Source of the DNA: Pseudomonadota bacterium | GTDB taxonomy: Bacteria; Pseudomonadota; Alphaproteobacteria; Rhizobiales; Hyphomicrobiaceae | Reading direction: 5' to 3' | NCBI GenBank assembly: GCA_018242255.1 | Contig: JAFECH010000344.1 | Location: 1-64,000, forward strand | DNA: 64,000 nt | Part shown: piece by piece, positions 52,614-61,998 of the stretch | Layout of the letters: the number at the start of each line of letters is the position of its first letter | Position numbering within the stretch: the first letter of the stretch is position 1 | The notes under the pieces: generated by a model | What the model saw: only the letters and a program-made list of their open reading frames with translations | What the model was told of the DNA's origin: nothing | The model's database searches: none | Position numbers and translations under genes: made by a program

Positions 52614-54035
52614 ATGGTTGAGACGACAGCCTGGTCGGCAGCGGACACTTTTGCACTTGGCACGCCGGACGCGGGCGACATCCCGGTTCATTTCATAGGA
52701 TCGAACGGACCTCAGCCGCCGGCGCCGTTCAACGCCTTGCAGCAGGCGTGGCTTGCGGCGCAGAGCTTTTCCGGCGTCGCCAAGCGCTCGGTTCTTCTTC
52801 CCGATGCCGAGGGGAAGGTTTCGGCGGTCGCTTTCGGCATCGGCAACGGCCAGCAAGGCGAGCCGAGTGGTCCGTCTGAGCTGCTGGCGGGGCTGCTCGG
52901 CGCGGGATTGCCCGCCGGCACGTATCGGATCGCCTCAGAACTGGCTCAGCCCGACCTTGCAGCGCTGGCGTGGGCGCTCGGCAGCTATTCTTTCTCTCGC
53001 TACCGCAGCAAAGCTCCGAACGGGAAACGCGCGAAGCTGCGTTTGGCGGCCGACGGTGCCGAGCGCATCATCAATACGGCAGAAGCCGTCTGGCTCGGCC
53101 GCGACCTGATCAATACGCCGGCGTCCGACATGGCGCCCGCCGATCTCGAAGCCGTCGCGCGTGTGCTGGCCGAGCGTCATGGGGCGGAGATTTCCGTCGT
53201 CGTCGGCGATGACCTGCTGGCTAAGAACTTCCCGCTGATCCACGCCGTCGGACGGGCTAGCCCACGTCCGCCACGTCTCATCGACATGAGCTGGGGGCCG
53301 ATTGGCGCACCGAAAATCACGCTCGTCGGCAAGGGCATCAGCTTCGATACCGGCGGCCTCGACATCAAGCCCGCGAGCGCCATGCTGCTGATGAAGAAGG
53401 ACATGGGCGGCGCAGCAACGGCGCTGACGCTCGCGCATATGATCATGGGGCAGCGGCTCAACTGCCGACTGCGCGTCATCATCCCGACGGCGGAAAATTC
53501 CGTCGGCGGCGATGCGTTCCGTCCGGGCGACGTACTGGCCAGCCGGCTAGGGCTTAGCGTCGAAATCGGCAATACGGATGCCGAAGGACGGCTGGTGCTC
53601 GCCGACGCTCTGGCGCTTGCCGACGCCGACGAGCCCGATAGCGTCTTTGTTTTTGCAACGCTGACCGGCGCGGCGCGCTCGGCATTGGGACCTGACCTGC
53701 CGGCGTTCTTCACCAACGACACCGCCTTGGCGCAGAGTTTGCCGCCGTTGGCCGCTTCTATCGGCGACCCCTTGTGGACTATGCCTCTTTGGGAAGGTTA
53801 CCAACGCAATCTCGACAGCGACATCGCAGACATGAACAATGTCTGGGAATCGCCATTTGCCGGTGCCATTACTGCGGCGCTGTTTCTGAAACGGTTCGTC
53901 AGCAAGGCGCGCCGCTTCGCGCATTTTGATCTCTATGGCTGGCGTCCCGCCGCGCGTCCTCTCGGACCTAAAGGCGGTGAGCCACAAACGGCGAGGGCCG
54001 TGATGGAACACTTGAGGCGAGAGTTGACGTCGTGA
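52614..54035 (+). CDS. M17 family leucyl aminopeptidase-type enzyme
   Basis: This 473-residue zinc peptidase has the M17 catalytic domain in the C-terminal half. LVGKGISFDTGGLDIKPA carries the metal-binding lysine and aspartate, MKKDMGGAATAL the next aspartate, and NTDAEGRLVLADALALA the Asp/Glu pair with the family signature. The N-terminal 160 residues are less conserved than in PepA. The typical role is cytosolic turnover of peptides. Its stop overlaps the NlpC/P60 gene by four bases, implying a shared role in peptide or peptidoglycan fragment recycling. Confidence 0.93.
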   Translation: MVETTAWSAADTFALGTPDAGDIPVHFIGSNGPQPPAPFNALQQAWLAAQSFSGVAKRSVLLPDAEGKVSAVAFGIGNGQQGEPSGPSELLAGLLGAGLPAGTYRIASELAQPDLAALAWALGSYSFSRYRSKAPNGKRAKLRLAADGAERIINTAEAVWLGRDLINTPASDMAPADLEAVARVLAERHGAEISVVVGDDLLAKNFPLIHAVGRASPRPPRLIDMSWGPIGAPKITLVGKGISFDTGGLDIKPASAMLLMKKDMGGAATALTLAHMIMGQRLNCRLRVIIPTAENSVGGDAFRPGDVLASRLGLSVEIGNTDAEGRLVLADALALADADEPDSVFVFATLTGAARSALGPDLPAFFTNDTALAQSLPPLAASIGDPLWTMPLWEGYQRNLDSDIADMNNVWESPFAGAITAALFLKRFVSKARRFAHFDLYGWRPAARPLGPKGGEPQTARAVMEHLRRELTS

Positions 54036-54934
54036 CCGCCGACGTTTCCCAGCGAGCGGCCGGATCGCTCGATCCGCGAAGGAATGCGTTCCGATCGGAC
54101 CTCGCGGCGCAGTCGCTCGAAGGCATCGTACGCGCAGAACGCTATGTCGTCGGAGAGCCGGGTTTTGTCGTCCGCGCGACGGTGCCGGTACGTAAATTCC
54201 CCGACGCCGCGCGCGGCTTCGAGACGGAAGCGCTTTTTGGCGAGAGCCTGACGATCTTCGAAGATGCGAACGGCTGGAGCTGGGTGCAGCTCGCGCGCGA
54301 CGGCTATGTCGGCTACGTGCCGAGCGACGCGATCCGGCGCGGCATCTTCCATACGACGCATCGGATTCAATCGCTGGGCACGTTTCTGTTCGCTCATCCC
54401 GATATCAAGACGCCGCCAATCATGCATCTGCCACTCAACGCCGAGATCGCCGTTCGCAATGGCGATGATCACTTTCTAGAGCTTGAAAGCGGCGGCTTCG
54501 TCTTTGCGCGCAATGCTGCGCCCAAGGATCGCTTCGCGCGCGATTTCGTTGAAATCGCCGAACGCTTCATCGGTACGCCCTATCTTTGGGGCGGGCGCAC
54601 GCGCATCGGCATCGATTGTTCGGGCCTCGTGCAGACGTCGCTCGCCGCTGCAGGCTTTCCCGCGCCGCGAGATAGCGACATGCAGCAGGCCGAGCTTGGC
54701 GACAACGTGCTTGTGGCCGATGATCTCGAAGGCCTGATGCGTGGTGACTTGGTGTTCTGGAAGGGTCACGTCGGCATCATGATCGACGGCATCATGATGG
54801 TGCATGCCAACGGCTGGCATATGCAGACGTCGGTCGAAACGCTGCCCGAGGCCGTGCGGCGCATCGCCAAGACGGGCAGTCAGATTACAGCGATCAAACG
54901 CATTCCGGGCTACGCCGCGACGGACGGGTACTAG
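54032..54934 (+). CDS. NlpC/P60 family hydrolase with SH3 domains
   Basis: The 300-residue protein has bacterial SH3-like segments (about 35-160: LTIFEDANGWSWVQLARDGYVGYVP) followed by an NlpC/P60 domain. The catalytic cysteine lies in GRTRIGIDCSGLVQTSLAAA (about residue 200), the histidine in WKGHVGIMID (about 250). Such enzymes cut gamma-D-glutamyl-diaminopimelate bonds in muropeptides. No signal peptide is present, so it probably acts in the cytoplasm on imported peptides, as YkfC-type enzymes do. Its start overlaps the aminopeptidase stop, and its stop overlaps the convergent gene at 54931. Confidence 0.92.
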   Translation: MTADVSQRAAGSLDPRRNAFRSDLAAQSLEGIVRAERYVVGEPGFVVRATVPVRKFPDAARGFETEALFGESLTIFEDANGWSWVQLARDGYVGYVPSDAIRRGIFHTTHRIQSLGTFLFAHPDIKTPPIMHLPLNAEIAVRNGDDHFLELESGGFVFARNAAPKDRFARDFVEIAERFIGTPYLWGGRTRIGIDCSGLVQTSLAAAGFPAPRDSDMQQAELGDNVLVADDLEGLMRGDLVFWKGHVGIMIDGIMMVHANGWHMQTSVETLPEAVRRIAKTGSQITAIKRIPGYAATDGY

Positions 54935-55395
54935 CGCCGGTAAGCAAGATAGCCGTGCGTGCGCCAGATCTCTTCCGGCGGCGCCTTGGCAATCCGGCGT
55001 TCGCCGCGCCAATCCCATCCCGGACCGAGCATGACGCGCATCTCGATCGCCACTAGCTCGTCGGTCATGGCGTCGAACTTCGAGATTTTTTCCACGCGGC
55101 CGGCCTCGATCGCGTGAACCAGGTGCGGAAAGAGTTCGAAGTGCTCGACGGGGAGGTTCTCGAACGTTTCCTCCGCAAGTTTGAGGCTGAAGGTTTGCTT
55201 TGACGTGATCAGCAACTCGAACAGGCACGCCTCAGGCAAGACCGGCAGGACGACGACGCGCCAATAGGCGGGGGTCGCGGTCACGTCGACGGCGGCGTAG
55301 TCGCGCATGCGGGCGACGGCCGCTTCAATTTCCACGAGCGTTTTTTCAAGACGGTCGCGGAATACATCATCGGGGAGCATCTGGCGGTCTCGCAT
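54931..55395 (-). CDS. Small conserved cytoplasmic protein of unknown function (possibly DUF6505)
   Basis: This 154-residue protein has no signal peptide or membrane helix. It contains ATPAYWRVVVLPVLPEACLFELLITSKQTFSLKLAEETF in the middle and GPGWDWRGERRIAKAPPEEIWRTHGYLAYR at the C-terminus, and reads as a compact domain common in Rhizobiales. The DUF6505 label is tentative. The last four bases overlap the convergent NlpC gene. It follows the glutathione S-transferase gene by 59 bases on the same strand and might be the last gene of that transcript. Confidence 0.6.
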   Translation of the reverse strand: MRDRQMLPDDVFRDRLEKTLVEIEAAVARMRDYAAVDVTATPAYWRVVVLPVLPEACLFELLITSKQTFSLKLAEETFENLPVEHFELFPHLVHAIEAGRVEKISKFDAMTDELVAIEMRVMLGPGWDWRGERRIAKAPPEEIWRTHGYLAYRR

Positions 55396-55454
55396 CTGCG
55401 ATTCGGGGAACCGCTAGAATAACCGATCTTCCGGGTACGGAAAGGCGATGCGTT

Positions 55455-56093
55455 TCAGGACGCCAGCGTCTGGGCAAGCGCTTCGTCTTTCTCCATGGCC
55501 CGCCTGAAGGCTGGGCGCGCCGTTATGCGTTCTACGTAGCCGGCGAATTCCGGCCGGTCGGGGAGGAGTTTGAATAGCCTCAGCCATCGGATCGCGCCGC
55601 CGAGCACGACGTCGGCTGCGGAGAAGCGTTCGCCTAAAATGTATGGTCCGTTGCGGACGGCGCCGACGAGCGCGTTCACGGTGTCATCATAGCTGCCGTA
55701 GCAAAGGGCAGATGGTGGCAGGCTACCCGGCTGGATGTTGCGCGCCTTGTCCATGACGGCGGGCTCGACGTCACCGTGATTGAAAATAATCCAGCGAAGA
55801 TAGGTGCCGCGCGCGGGATCATCGAGGCTCGGTGCAAGATTGGCTTGCGGAAAAAGATCAGCGAGAAATATTGCGATGGCGCCGACTTCGCTGACGGGCA
55901 CGCCATCTGCGGTGACAGTCGGGACCTTGCCCATCGGGTTGATGGCGAGAAACTCAGGCGATTTGTGTTCGCCCTTCTTCATGTCGAGGACTTTAAGCTC
56001 GTGCGGCGGCGAGCCCAATTCTTCAAAGAGCCAGCGCGTTCCGAACGAACGTGTTTTCGGTGCGTGGTAGTGGACGAGCTTCGGTGTTGCCAT
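55455..56093 (-). CDS. Glutathione S-transferase family protein
   Basis: This 212-residue protein has an N-terminal thioredoxin-like GST domain (LVHYHAPKTRSFGTRWLFEELG, with PMGKVPTV cis-proline and SEVGAIAIFLAD glutathione-binding residues). The C-terminal helical domain has FSAADVVLGGAIRWL. AGGAG precedes the ATG at 56093; the upstream open frame adds 14 unrelated residues. It lies 13 bases after yejF on the same strand and may be co-transcribed with the peptide transporter, although the link is not functional knowledge. Confidence 0.9.
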   Translation of the reverse strand: MATPKLVHYHAPKTRSFGTRWLFEELGSPPHELKVLDMKKGEHKSPEFLAINPMGKVPTVTADGVPVSEVGAIAIFLADLFPQANLAPSLDDPARGTYLRWIIFNHGDVEPAVMDKARNIQPGSLPPSALCYGSYDDTVNALVGAVRNGPYILGERFSAADVVLGGAIRWLRLFKLLPDRPEFAGYVERITARPAFRRAMEKDEALAQTLAS

Positions 56094-56106
56094 CGGCGAT
56101 CTCCTC

Positions 56107-57738
56107 TCAGCTCGCAAGCACCCCCTTGTAGGCAACCTTGATATCGAATGCCGCCGCGAGCAGCGCCTTGGTATATTCGTGTTGCGGCTTTTCGAAGATA
56201 TCGCGCGCGGGGCCTTCTTCGACGACCTTGCCGTTCTTCATGACGATGACGTAGTTGCACAAAGCGCGGACGACTTTCAGGTCGTGGCTGATGAAGAGAT
56301 AGGCGAGGCCGTTATTTTCTTGCAGCTTGCGGAGAAGATCGACGATCTGGGCCTGCACGCTCATATCGAGGGCGCTCGTCGGCTCGTCGAGCATGACGAA
56401 TTTCGGCTTGAGCACCATCGCGCGGGCGATCGCGATGCGCTGGCGCTGGCCACCGGAAAACTCGTGCGGGTAACGGTCCTGCGACGCCGGATCTAGGCCG
56501 ACTTCCTTCAGTTCCGCGCCGACGCGTTCGCGTCGCTGTTCTTCGTCAAGCTCGGGGCTCTGGATCAGCAGGCCTTCTTCGATGATCTGTCCGACCGTGA
56601 GGCGCGGGGAGAGCGAGCCGTAAGGATCCTGGAAGACGATCTGCATTTCCTTGCGCAACGGGCGCATCTGTTTGTTCGTCAAGGCATCGATACGATTGCC
56701 GACGTAGGCGATGGGACCTTGCGATGAAATGAGCCGCAGGATGGCGAGGCCGAGCGTCGTTTTTCCGGAGCCAGACTCGCCGACAACGCCCAAGGTTTCT
56801 CCGGCGCGCAGTTTCATCGACAGGCCGTCGACGGCTTTCACGTAATCGACGGTCCTTTGCAACAGGCCCTTCTTGATTGGGAACCAGACTTTCAGATCGT
56901 CCGTCTCGACGACGACGGGGCGCGTCGGGTCGGTGGCGGGAGGCATACCTTTCGGCTCGGCATCGAGAAGATGGCGCGTATAGGCGTGCTTGGGGTCCGT
57001 GAAAATCTGTTCGGCGTCGCCGGTCTCGACGATATCGCCGTTGCGCATGACGTAGACGCGTTCGGCCATGCGGCGCACGATGCCGAGATCGTGGGTGATG
57101 AGCAGCATGGCCATGCCCATCTCTTGCTGAAGCGACTTCAGAAGTTCCAGGATCTGCGCTTGAATGGTGACGTCCAGCGCCGTCGTCGGCTCGTCGGCGA
57201 TCAGAAGGTCGGGTTTGTTCGCGAGCGCAATCGCGATCATCACGCGCTGTCGCTGGCCGCCGGACAATTCATGCGGATAGGCGCTGAGGCGCTTTTCCGG
57301 GTCGCGGATGCCGACCTTCGTCAACAGCTCAATGACACGCACGCGTGTTTGGTCTTCGGGCAGCATTTGATGCAGCTTGATGATTTCGCCGACCTGCTTC
57401 TCGATGGTGTGAAGCGGGTTGAGCGACGTCATCGGCTCCTGGAAAATGATCGAGATGCGCCGGCCGCGGATTTCGCGAAGTTCCGTGCTCGACATTTTCA
57501 ATATGTCAGTGCCGCCGAATAGAATTTCGCCCGTCGGATGCGAAGCGGAATTCGGCAGCAAGCGCAGGATTGACATGGCGGAAACGGTTTTGCCGGAGCC
57601 CGACTCGCCGACGAGCGCAACGGTTTCGCCCTTGTTGATGTGGAACGAGACGCCGTTGACGACCTGCACGAGGTCTTTGCCTTCACCGAACGCGACTGAG
57701 AGGTTGCGCACGTCAACGAGGGGAATGGGTTTTGCCAT
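56107..57738 (-). CDS. yejF: Peptide ABC transporter, fused double ATPase (YejF-type)
   Basis: This 543-residue protein is two ABC ATPases in one chain. The first has [13 protein letters not shown] (about residue 42), [12 protein letters not shown] and [14 protein letters not shown]; the second has [13 protein letters not shown] (about residue 324), [12 protein letters not shown] and [13 protein letters not shown]. Both carry the oligopeptide-type linker at the C-end ([18 protein letters not shown]). It powers YejB/YejE. It starts one base inside the end of yejE. YejABEF imports peptides such as microcin C and peptidoglycan fragments. Confidence 0.95.
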   Translation of the reverse strand: MAKPIPLVDVRNLSVAFGEGKDLVQVVNGVSFHINKGETVALVGESGSGKTVSAMSILRLLPNSASHPTGEILFGGTDILKMSSTELREIRGRRISIIFQEPMTSLNPLHTIEKQVGEIIKLHQMLPEDQTRVRVIELLTKVGIRDPEKRLSAYPHELSGGQRQRVMIAIALANKPDLLIADEPTTALDVTIQAQILELLKSLQQEMGMAMLLITHDLGIVRRMAERVYVMRNGDIVETGDAEQIFTDPKHAYTRHLLDAEPKGMPPATDPTRPVVVETDDLKVWFPIKKGLLQRTVDYVKAVDGLSMKLRAGETLGVVGESGSGKTTLGLAILRLISSQGPIAYVGNRIDALTNKQMRPLRKEMQIVFQDPYGSLSPRLTVGQIIEEGLLIQSPELDEEQRRERVGAELKEVGLDPASQDRYPHEFSGGQRQRIAIARAMVLKPKFVMLDEPTSALDMSVQAQIVDLLRKLQENNGLAYLFISHDLKVVRALCNYVIVMKNGKVVEEGPARDIFEKPQHEYTKALLAAAFDIKVAYKGVLAS

Positions 57739-58949
57739 CAGCTTTTGACCCTGAACGATTTGCGCGGGTCGAGAGCGTCACGGACCGCCTCGCCGATGAA
57801 GATCGCGAGCGAGAGGACGATCGAGACTGCAATGAAGCCCGATATGCCGAGCCACGGCGCCTCGAGATGCTTTTTGCCCTGGAGCAGCAACTCGCCAAGC
57901 GACGGGGAACCCGGCGGCATGCCGAGCCCGAGGAAGTCGAGTGCCGTCAACGCGGCGATGCCACCGGAGAGCTTGAAGGGCAGGAACGTCAACGTCGCAA
58001 CCATGGCGTTCGGCAGAAGATGCTTGAACATGATCTGCCAGTCGGAAAGGCCGAGCGCGCGGGCGGCGCGGACATATTCGAGATTGCGGCCGCGTAGGAA
58101 CTCGGCGCGGACGAGGCCGACCAGCGATGTCCAGGAGAAGATCATCAAGATGCCGAGCAACGTCCAGAAGCCCGGCACGAACAGCGACGACAGGATCAGC
58201 AACACGAACAACTCGGGGATCGAGTTCCAGATTTCGAGCAGGCGCTGGAAGATGAGATCGACGCGACCGCCGAAATAGCCTTGCACCGCACCGGCGACGA
58301 TGCCGACGGCGGATGAGACGATCGTCAGGATCAAGCCGAACAGCACCGATATTCGGAAGCCGTAGATGATGCGGGCGACGACGTCGCGACCTTGGTCATC
58401 GAGGCCGAGCCAGTTGGTGTTGCCCCACTGATTGTAGCGCGCGAGCTGGTCGGCCGGTGCCGGACACAGCTTCAGCGACGAAGACCACGGGGGCGGCGCG
58501 GGATAGCCGAGGCAAACGCCGTTATCGCCGATGCGGCCCGGATAGTCCTTGTTGATCGTCGAATACGAATAGCGGATCGGCGGCCACAGCATCCAGCCGT
58601 TGGCGTTGATCTCATTCTGGATGTCGGGCGTGCGATAATCGGTGATGGCGAGGAAGCCGCCGAACTTGTCTTCCGGATAGTCGACGAGCACTGGGAACAG
58701 GATCTCGCCCTTGTAGCTGACGATCAGCGGGCGGTCGTTGGCGACGAACTCAGCAAACAGCGAGACGACGAATAGGATCGAGAAAACGACGAACGAGCGA
58801 TAGCCGATCTTGTGCGCTTTGAAGCGTTCCCAGCGTCGCCGGTTGACGGGCGACAACCGGAAGAGACGCTGCCACCAGGATTTCTTTGTTTTCTCGGTGG
58901 GCGTTGCGATCGTCTCGGGTGCGTTGTCGGTGCGCTGGTCCATCGTCAA
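57738..58949 (-). CDS. yejE: Peptide ABC transporter permease (YejE-type)
   Basis: This 403-residue permease has a hydrophilic start of about 45 residues, then membrane helices. It carries a large periplasmic insert (about 75-190) with [19 protein letters not shown] typical of YejE. The permease core (about 200-390) has the EAA-type loop [23 protein letters not shown]. The C-terminal end has the DALDPR-type motif [11 protein letters not shown]. It overlaps yejB by four bases and ends in the start of yejF. Confidence 0.94.
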   Translation of the reverse strand: MTMDQRTDNAPETIATPTEKTKKSWWQRLFRLSPVNRRRWERFKAHKIGYRSFVVFSILFVVSLFAEFVANDRPLIVSYKGEILFPVLVDYPEDKFGGFLAITDYRTPDIQNEINANGWMLWPPIRYSYSTINKDYPGRIGDNGVCLGYPAPPPWSSSLKLCPAPADQLARYNQWGNTNWLGLDDQGRDVVARIIYGFRISVLFGLILTIVSSAVGIVAGAVQGYFGGRVDLIFQRLLEIWNSIPELFVLLILSSLFVPGFWTLLGILMIFSWTSLVGLVRAEFLRGRNLEYVRAARALGLSDWQIMFKHLLPNAMVATLTFLPFKLSGGIAALTALDFLGLGMPPGSPSLGELLLQGKKHLEAPWLGISGFIAVSIVLSLAIFIGEAVRDALDPRKSFRVKS

Positions 58950-60067
58950 ACCTCGCGCGATTCAAAGTCGATGCGCGGATCGACGAGCGTGTAGACGAAG
59001 TCCGACAGGATTCCGACCAGCAGGCCAACGAGCGAGAAGATATAAAGGGAAGCGAAGACGACGGGATAGTCGCGCTTTTCGATGCTCTCGAACGACAGGA
59101 GACCGAGGCCATCGAGCGAGAAGATCGTTTCGATCAGCAGTGCGCCGGAGAAAAAGGCGCTAATGAAGGCCGAGGGGAAGCCCGAGATGACGAGCAGCAT
59201 GGCGTTGCGGAAGACGTGTCCGTAAAGCACCTGATGTTCGGTGAGGCCCTTGGCGCGCGCGGCGACGACATACTGCTTGCGGATTTCATCGAGGAACGAG
59301 TTTTTCGTCAGGAACGTCATTGCTGTGAATGAGCCGACAGCCATCGCGATCATCGGCAGCACGAGGTGCCACAGATAGTCGGTGATCTTGCCGAACAGCG
59401 ATAGCTGGTCCCAGTTATCTGAGAAGAGGCCGCGCGACGGGAACCACTGGAAGAATGACGAGCCCGCGAACAGGATCAGCAACAGAACGGCGAACAGGAA
59501 GCCGGGAATTGCGTAGCCGATGACGAGCACGGCGCTGGACCACGTATCGAAGGGTTCGCCGTCTTTCACTGCCTTGCGGATGCCGAGCGGGATCGAGATC
59601 AGATACGTCAGCAACGTCATCCAGATGCCGAGCGAAACGGAGACAGGCAGCTTCTCCTTGATGAGATCGAGCACCGAGACGTCGCGGAAATAGCTCTTGC
59701 CGAAATTGAAGGTGAGGAAATTCTTCATCATCAAATAGAAGCGCTCAGGCGCCGGCTTATCGAAGCCGAACTGCTTTTCGAGGCTCTTGATGAAGGCCGG
59801 GTCGAGGCCCTGCGCGCCGCGATATTTCGAGGTGATGGAATCGCCACCGCCGACGCCAAGCTGGCTGTTCATGCCGCCGCTGAGCGTGTCGCCGCCGCCA
59901 CCGCCCATACGGCTGACGATGGAGGATGATTGGCCCATCAGCTGCGCGATCATGCGTTCGACCGGTCCACCGGGGGCGAACTGAATGATGATGAACGAAA
60001 ACAGCATGATCCCAAACAGTGTCGGGATCACCAGGAGCACGCGCTTGAGAAGATAAACGGCCATCAC
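58946..60067 (-). CDS. yejB: Peptide ABC transporter permease (YejB-type)
   Basis: The 373-residue permease starts LLKRVLLVIPTLFGIMLFSFIIIQF and has the periplasmic insert of YejB, here with a Gly/Ser-rich stretch (MGGGGGDTLSGG and GVGGGDSITS, about residues 55-85). The core contains VVAARAKGLTEHQVLYGHVFRNAM and ends with FVYTLVDPRIDF. It overlaps yejE by four bases and the upstream binding protein by four. Confidence 0.94.
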   Translation of the reverse strand: MMAVYLLKRVLLVIPTLFGIMLFSFIIIQFAPGGPVERMIAQLMGQSSSIVSRMGGGGGDTLSGGMNSQLGVGGGDSITSKYRGAQGLDPAFIKSLEKQFGFDKPAPERFYLMMKNFLTFNFGKSYFRDVSVLDLIKEKLPVSVSLGIWMTLLTYLISIPLGIRKAVKDGEPFDTWSSAVLVIGYAIPGFLFAVLLLILFAGSSFFQWFPSRGLFSDNWDQLSLFGKITDYLWHLVLPMIAMAVGSFTAMTFLTKNSFLDEIRKQYVVAARAKGLTEHQVLYGHVFRNAMLLVISGFPSAFISAFFSGALLIETIFSLDGLGLLSFESIEKRDYPVVFASLYIFSLVGLLVGILSDFVYTLVDPRIDFESREV

Positions 60068-61998
60068 TGCTTCACTGGTTGTTGCGTGGAGTTCGGCGTT
60101 GTTTGCGATGCGTTCTGAGGCTCAGCCTTGCCGGACTTGAGGTCGGCGGCCTTCTTGGCATCGAACCACCAGGTGTCCACAACGCCGCTATCATACTTCG
60201 GCTGGACGGCCGGGTGCGAGAACTTGTTCCAGTAGGCGACCGAATAGAACGGTTTGTACCAATGCGGCACCCAATAATGGCCGGCGCGCAGCACGCGGTC
60301 GAGCGCGTGCGTTGCCGTCGTCAACTCGGCGCGGGACTTGGCTGCGATGACCTTGTCGGTCAGGGCGTCGACGACGGGATCGCAGATACCCGCGAGGTTG
60401 AAGGAGCCTTGCGCCTTGGCCGCGTCACAGGAGAAGAATGCGCGCATATCGACGCCCGGCGTCAGGCCTAGCGAGAAACGCTGCGTCGTCACGTCGAAGT
60501 CGAATGATTTCAAGCGCTGCTGATATTGCGCCGGATCGACGAGACGCCAGCTGGCGTCAACGCCGATGCGCTTCAGATTTTGGACGTAAGGCAGCGTGAT
60601 GCGCTCGAACTGCGCTTCGAAATCGAGGAACTCGATGCTCAGCTGCTCGCCCTTTGCGTTGCGAAGCTTGCCTTCGGCATCAGGCTTCCAGCCGGCGCTG
60701 ATAAGAAGATCGCGCGCTTTCTTGAGGTTGGCGCGGTTGTTGCCGCTGCCGTCGGTGACAGGCGGCGTATAAGGCTCGCCGAAGACTTCCGGAGGCAACT
60801 TGTCCTTATAAGGATCGAGCAGCGCGAGTTCTTCCGGCGAGGGCAGGCCCTCAGCCTTCATGTCGGAATTTTCGAAGTAGCTCGTCGTGCGGGTGTAGAG
60901 ACCGTAAAACAGCTTCTTATTCGACCATTCGAAATCGAAGACGAGATCGAGCGCGGCGCGCACGCGTGGGTCTTTGAATTTATCGCGCCTCGTATTGATG
61001 AAATAGCCTTGCGCCCCCGAGGGGCGACGGTCGGGCAATTGCGCCTTGATGAGGCGGCCATCGCGCACGGCTGGAATGTCGTACTGCGTCGCCCAGCCGA
61101 GGCTTGAGAATTCCTCGCGGAAGTCGAAGTTGCCGGACTTCAACGTTTCGAGTTCGATGGTGCGGTCGCGATAATAGTCGAGGCGGACTTCGTCGAAGTT
61201 GAAGCGGCCCTTGTTCACGGGCAGGTCTTTTGCCCAGTAGTCGTCGCGTCGTTCGTAGGTGATGGAACTGCCTGAGTTGAACGTCTTGATGCGATAGGGG
61301 CCGGAGCCGAGCGGCGGCTTCAATGACGTTTCGTCATACGGGTTCGTAGTATAGTACGCCTTCGACAAAACGGGCATCTGAGCGATCAGGATCGGCAGAT
61401 CGCGCACGAGTTTGCCCTGGAATGTGTAGCGCACCGTCTCGGGATCGAGCGCCTCGGCTTTCACCACATCGTGCAACGGCTGCGAATACTGAGGGCGGGT
61501 CGCAGTGCTTTTCAAAAGGCCAAGCGTAAAGACGAGATCGTCGGCGGAGATCTGCGTGCCGTCGGCGAATTTCGCCTCGGGGCGAAGCTTGAACGTCACG
61601 GACATGCGATCGGGCGCGACGTCGGCCGTTTTGGCGACGAGGCCGTAGACGGCATCCGGCTCGTCCTGGGCACGGACCATCAAGCTATCGAATAGCAGGT
61701 CGAGGTCTTGGGCGGCGTCGCCTTTGACGATGAACTGGTTGAAGCTGTCGAACGTGTTTACGTCGCCGGTCCCCATCGTCACCATACGCCCGCCCTTGGG
61801 CGCGTCGGGATTGACGTAATCAAAGTGTTTGAAGTCGGGCGGGTATTTCAGCTCGCCGAAGATTGAAAGGCCGTGGCGGGGTTCGGCTTGCGCCAACCCG
61901 CAACAGGCAATCGAAAACGGCAACGCGAGCGCGGCCAGAAGGGAGAGCTTGGCTCCGGCCGTCGCGCGTGATCGAGTGGGGCGTTCCAACAGGGTCAC
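60064..61998 (-). CDS. yejA: Periplasmic peptide-binding protein, YejA-type (second copy)
   Basis: This 644-residue SBP_bac_5 protein starts at a GTG (61998) with AAAGGG before it. It overlaps the stop of the upstream binding-protein gene by four bases; the frame is open to 62163, but that stretch is out of frame inside the neighbour. A signal peptide ends near AQA (residue 38). The mature part begins HGLSIFGELKYPPDFKHFDYVNPDAPKGGRM, diagnostic of YejA, and has FKLRPEAKFADGTQISADD. The C-terminal region has HYWVPHWYKPFYSVAYWN. A Gln/Asn/Thr-rich tail follows. Confidence 0.92.
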   Translation of the reverse strand: MTLLERPTRSRATAGAKLSLLAALALPFSIACCGLAQAEPRHGLSIFGELKYPPDFKHFDYVNPDAPKGGRMVTMGTGDVNTFDSFNQFIVKGDAAQDLDLLFDSLMVRAQDEPDAVYGLVAKTADVAPDRMSVTFKLRPEAKFADGTQISADDLVFTLGLLKSTATRPQYSQPLHDVVKAEALDPETVRYTFQGKLVRDLPILIAQMPVLSKAYYTTNPYDETSLKPPLGSGPYRIKTFNSGSSITYERRDDYWAKDLPVNKGRFNFDEVRLDYYRDRTIELETLKSGNFDFREEFSSLGWATQYDIPAVRDGRLIKAQLPDRRPSGAQGYFINTRRDKFKDPRVRAALDLVFDFEWSNKKLFYGLYTRTTSYFENSDMKAEGLPSPEELALLDPYKDKLPPEVFGEPYTPPVTDGSGNNRANLKKARDLLISAGWKPDAEGKLRNAKGEQLSIEFLDFEAQFERITLPYVQNLKRIGVDASWRLVDPAQYQQRLKSFDFDVTTQRFSLGLTPGVDMRAFFSCDAAKAQGSFNLAGICDPVVDALTDKVIAAKSRAELTTATHALDRVLRAGHYWVPHWYKPFYSVAYWNKFSHPAVQPKYDSGVVDTWWFDAKKAADLKSGKAEPQNASQTTPNSTQQPVKQ

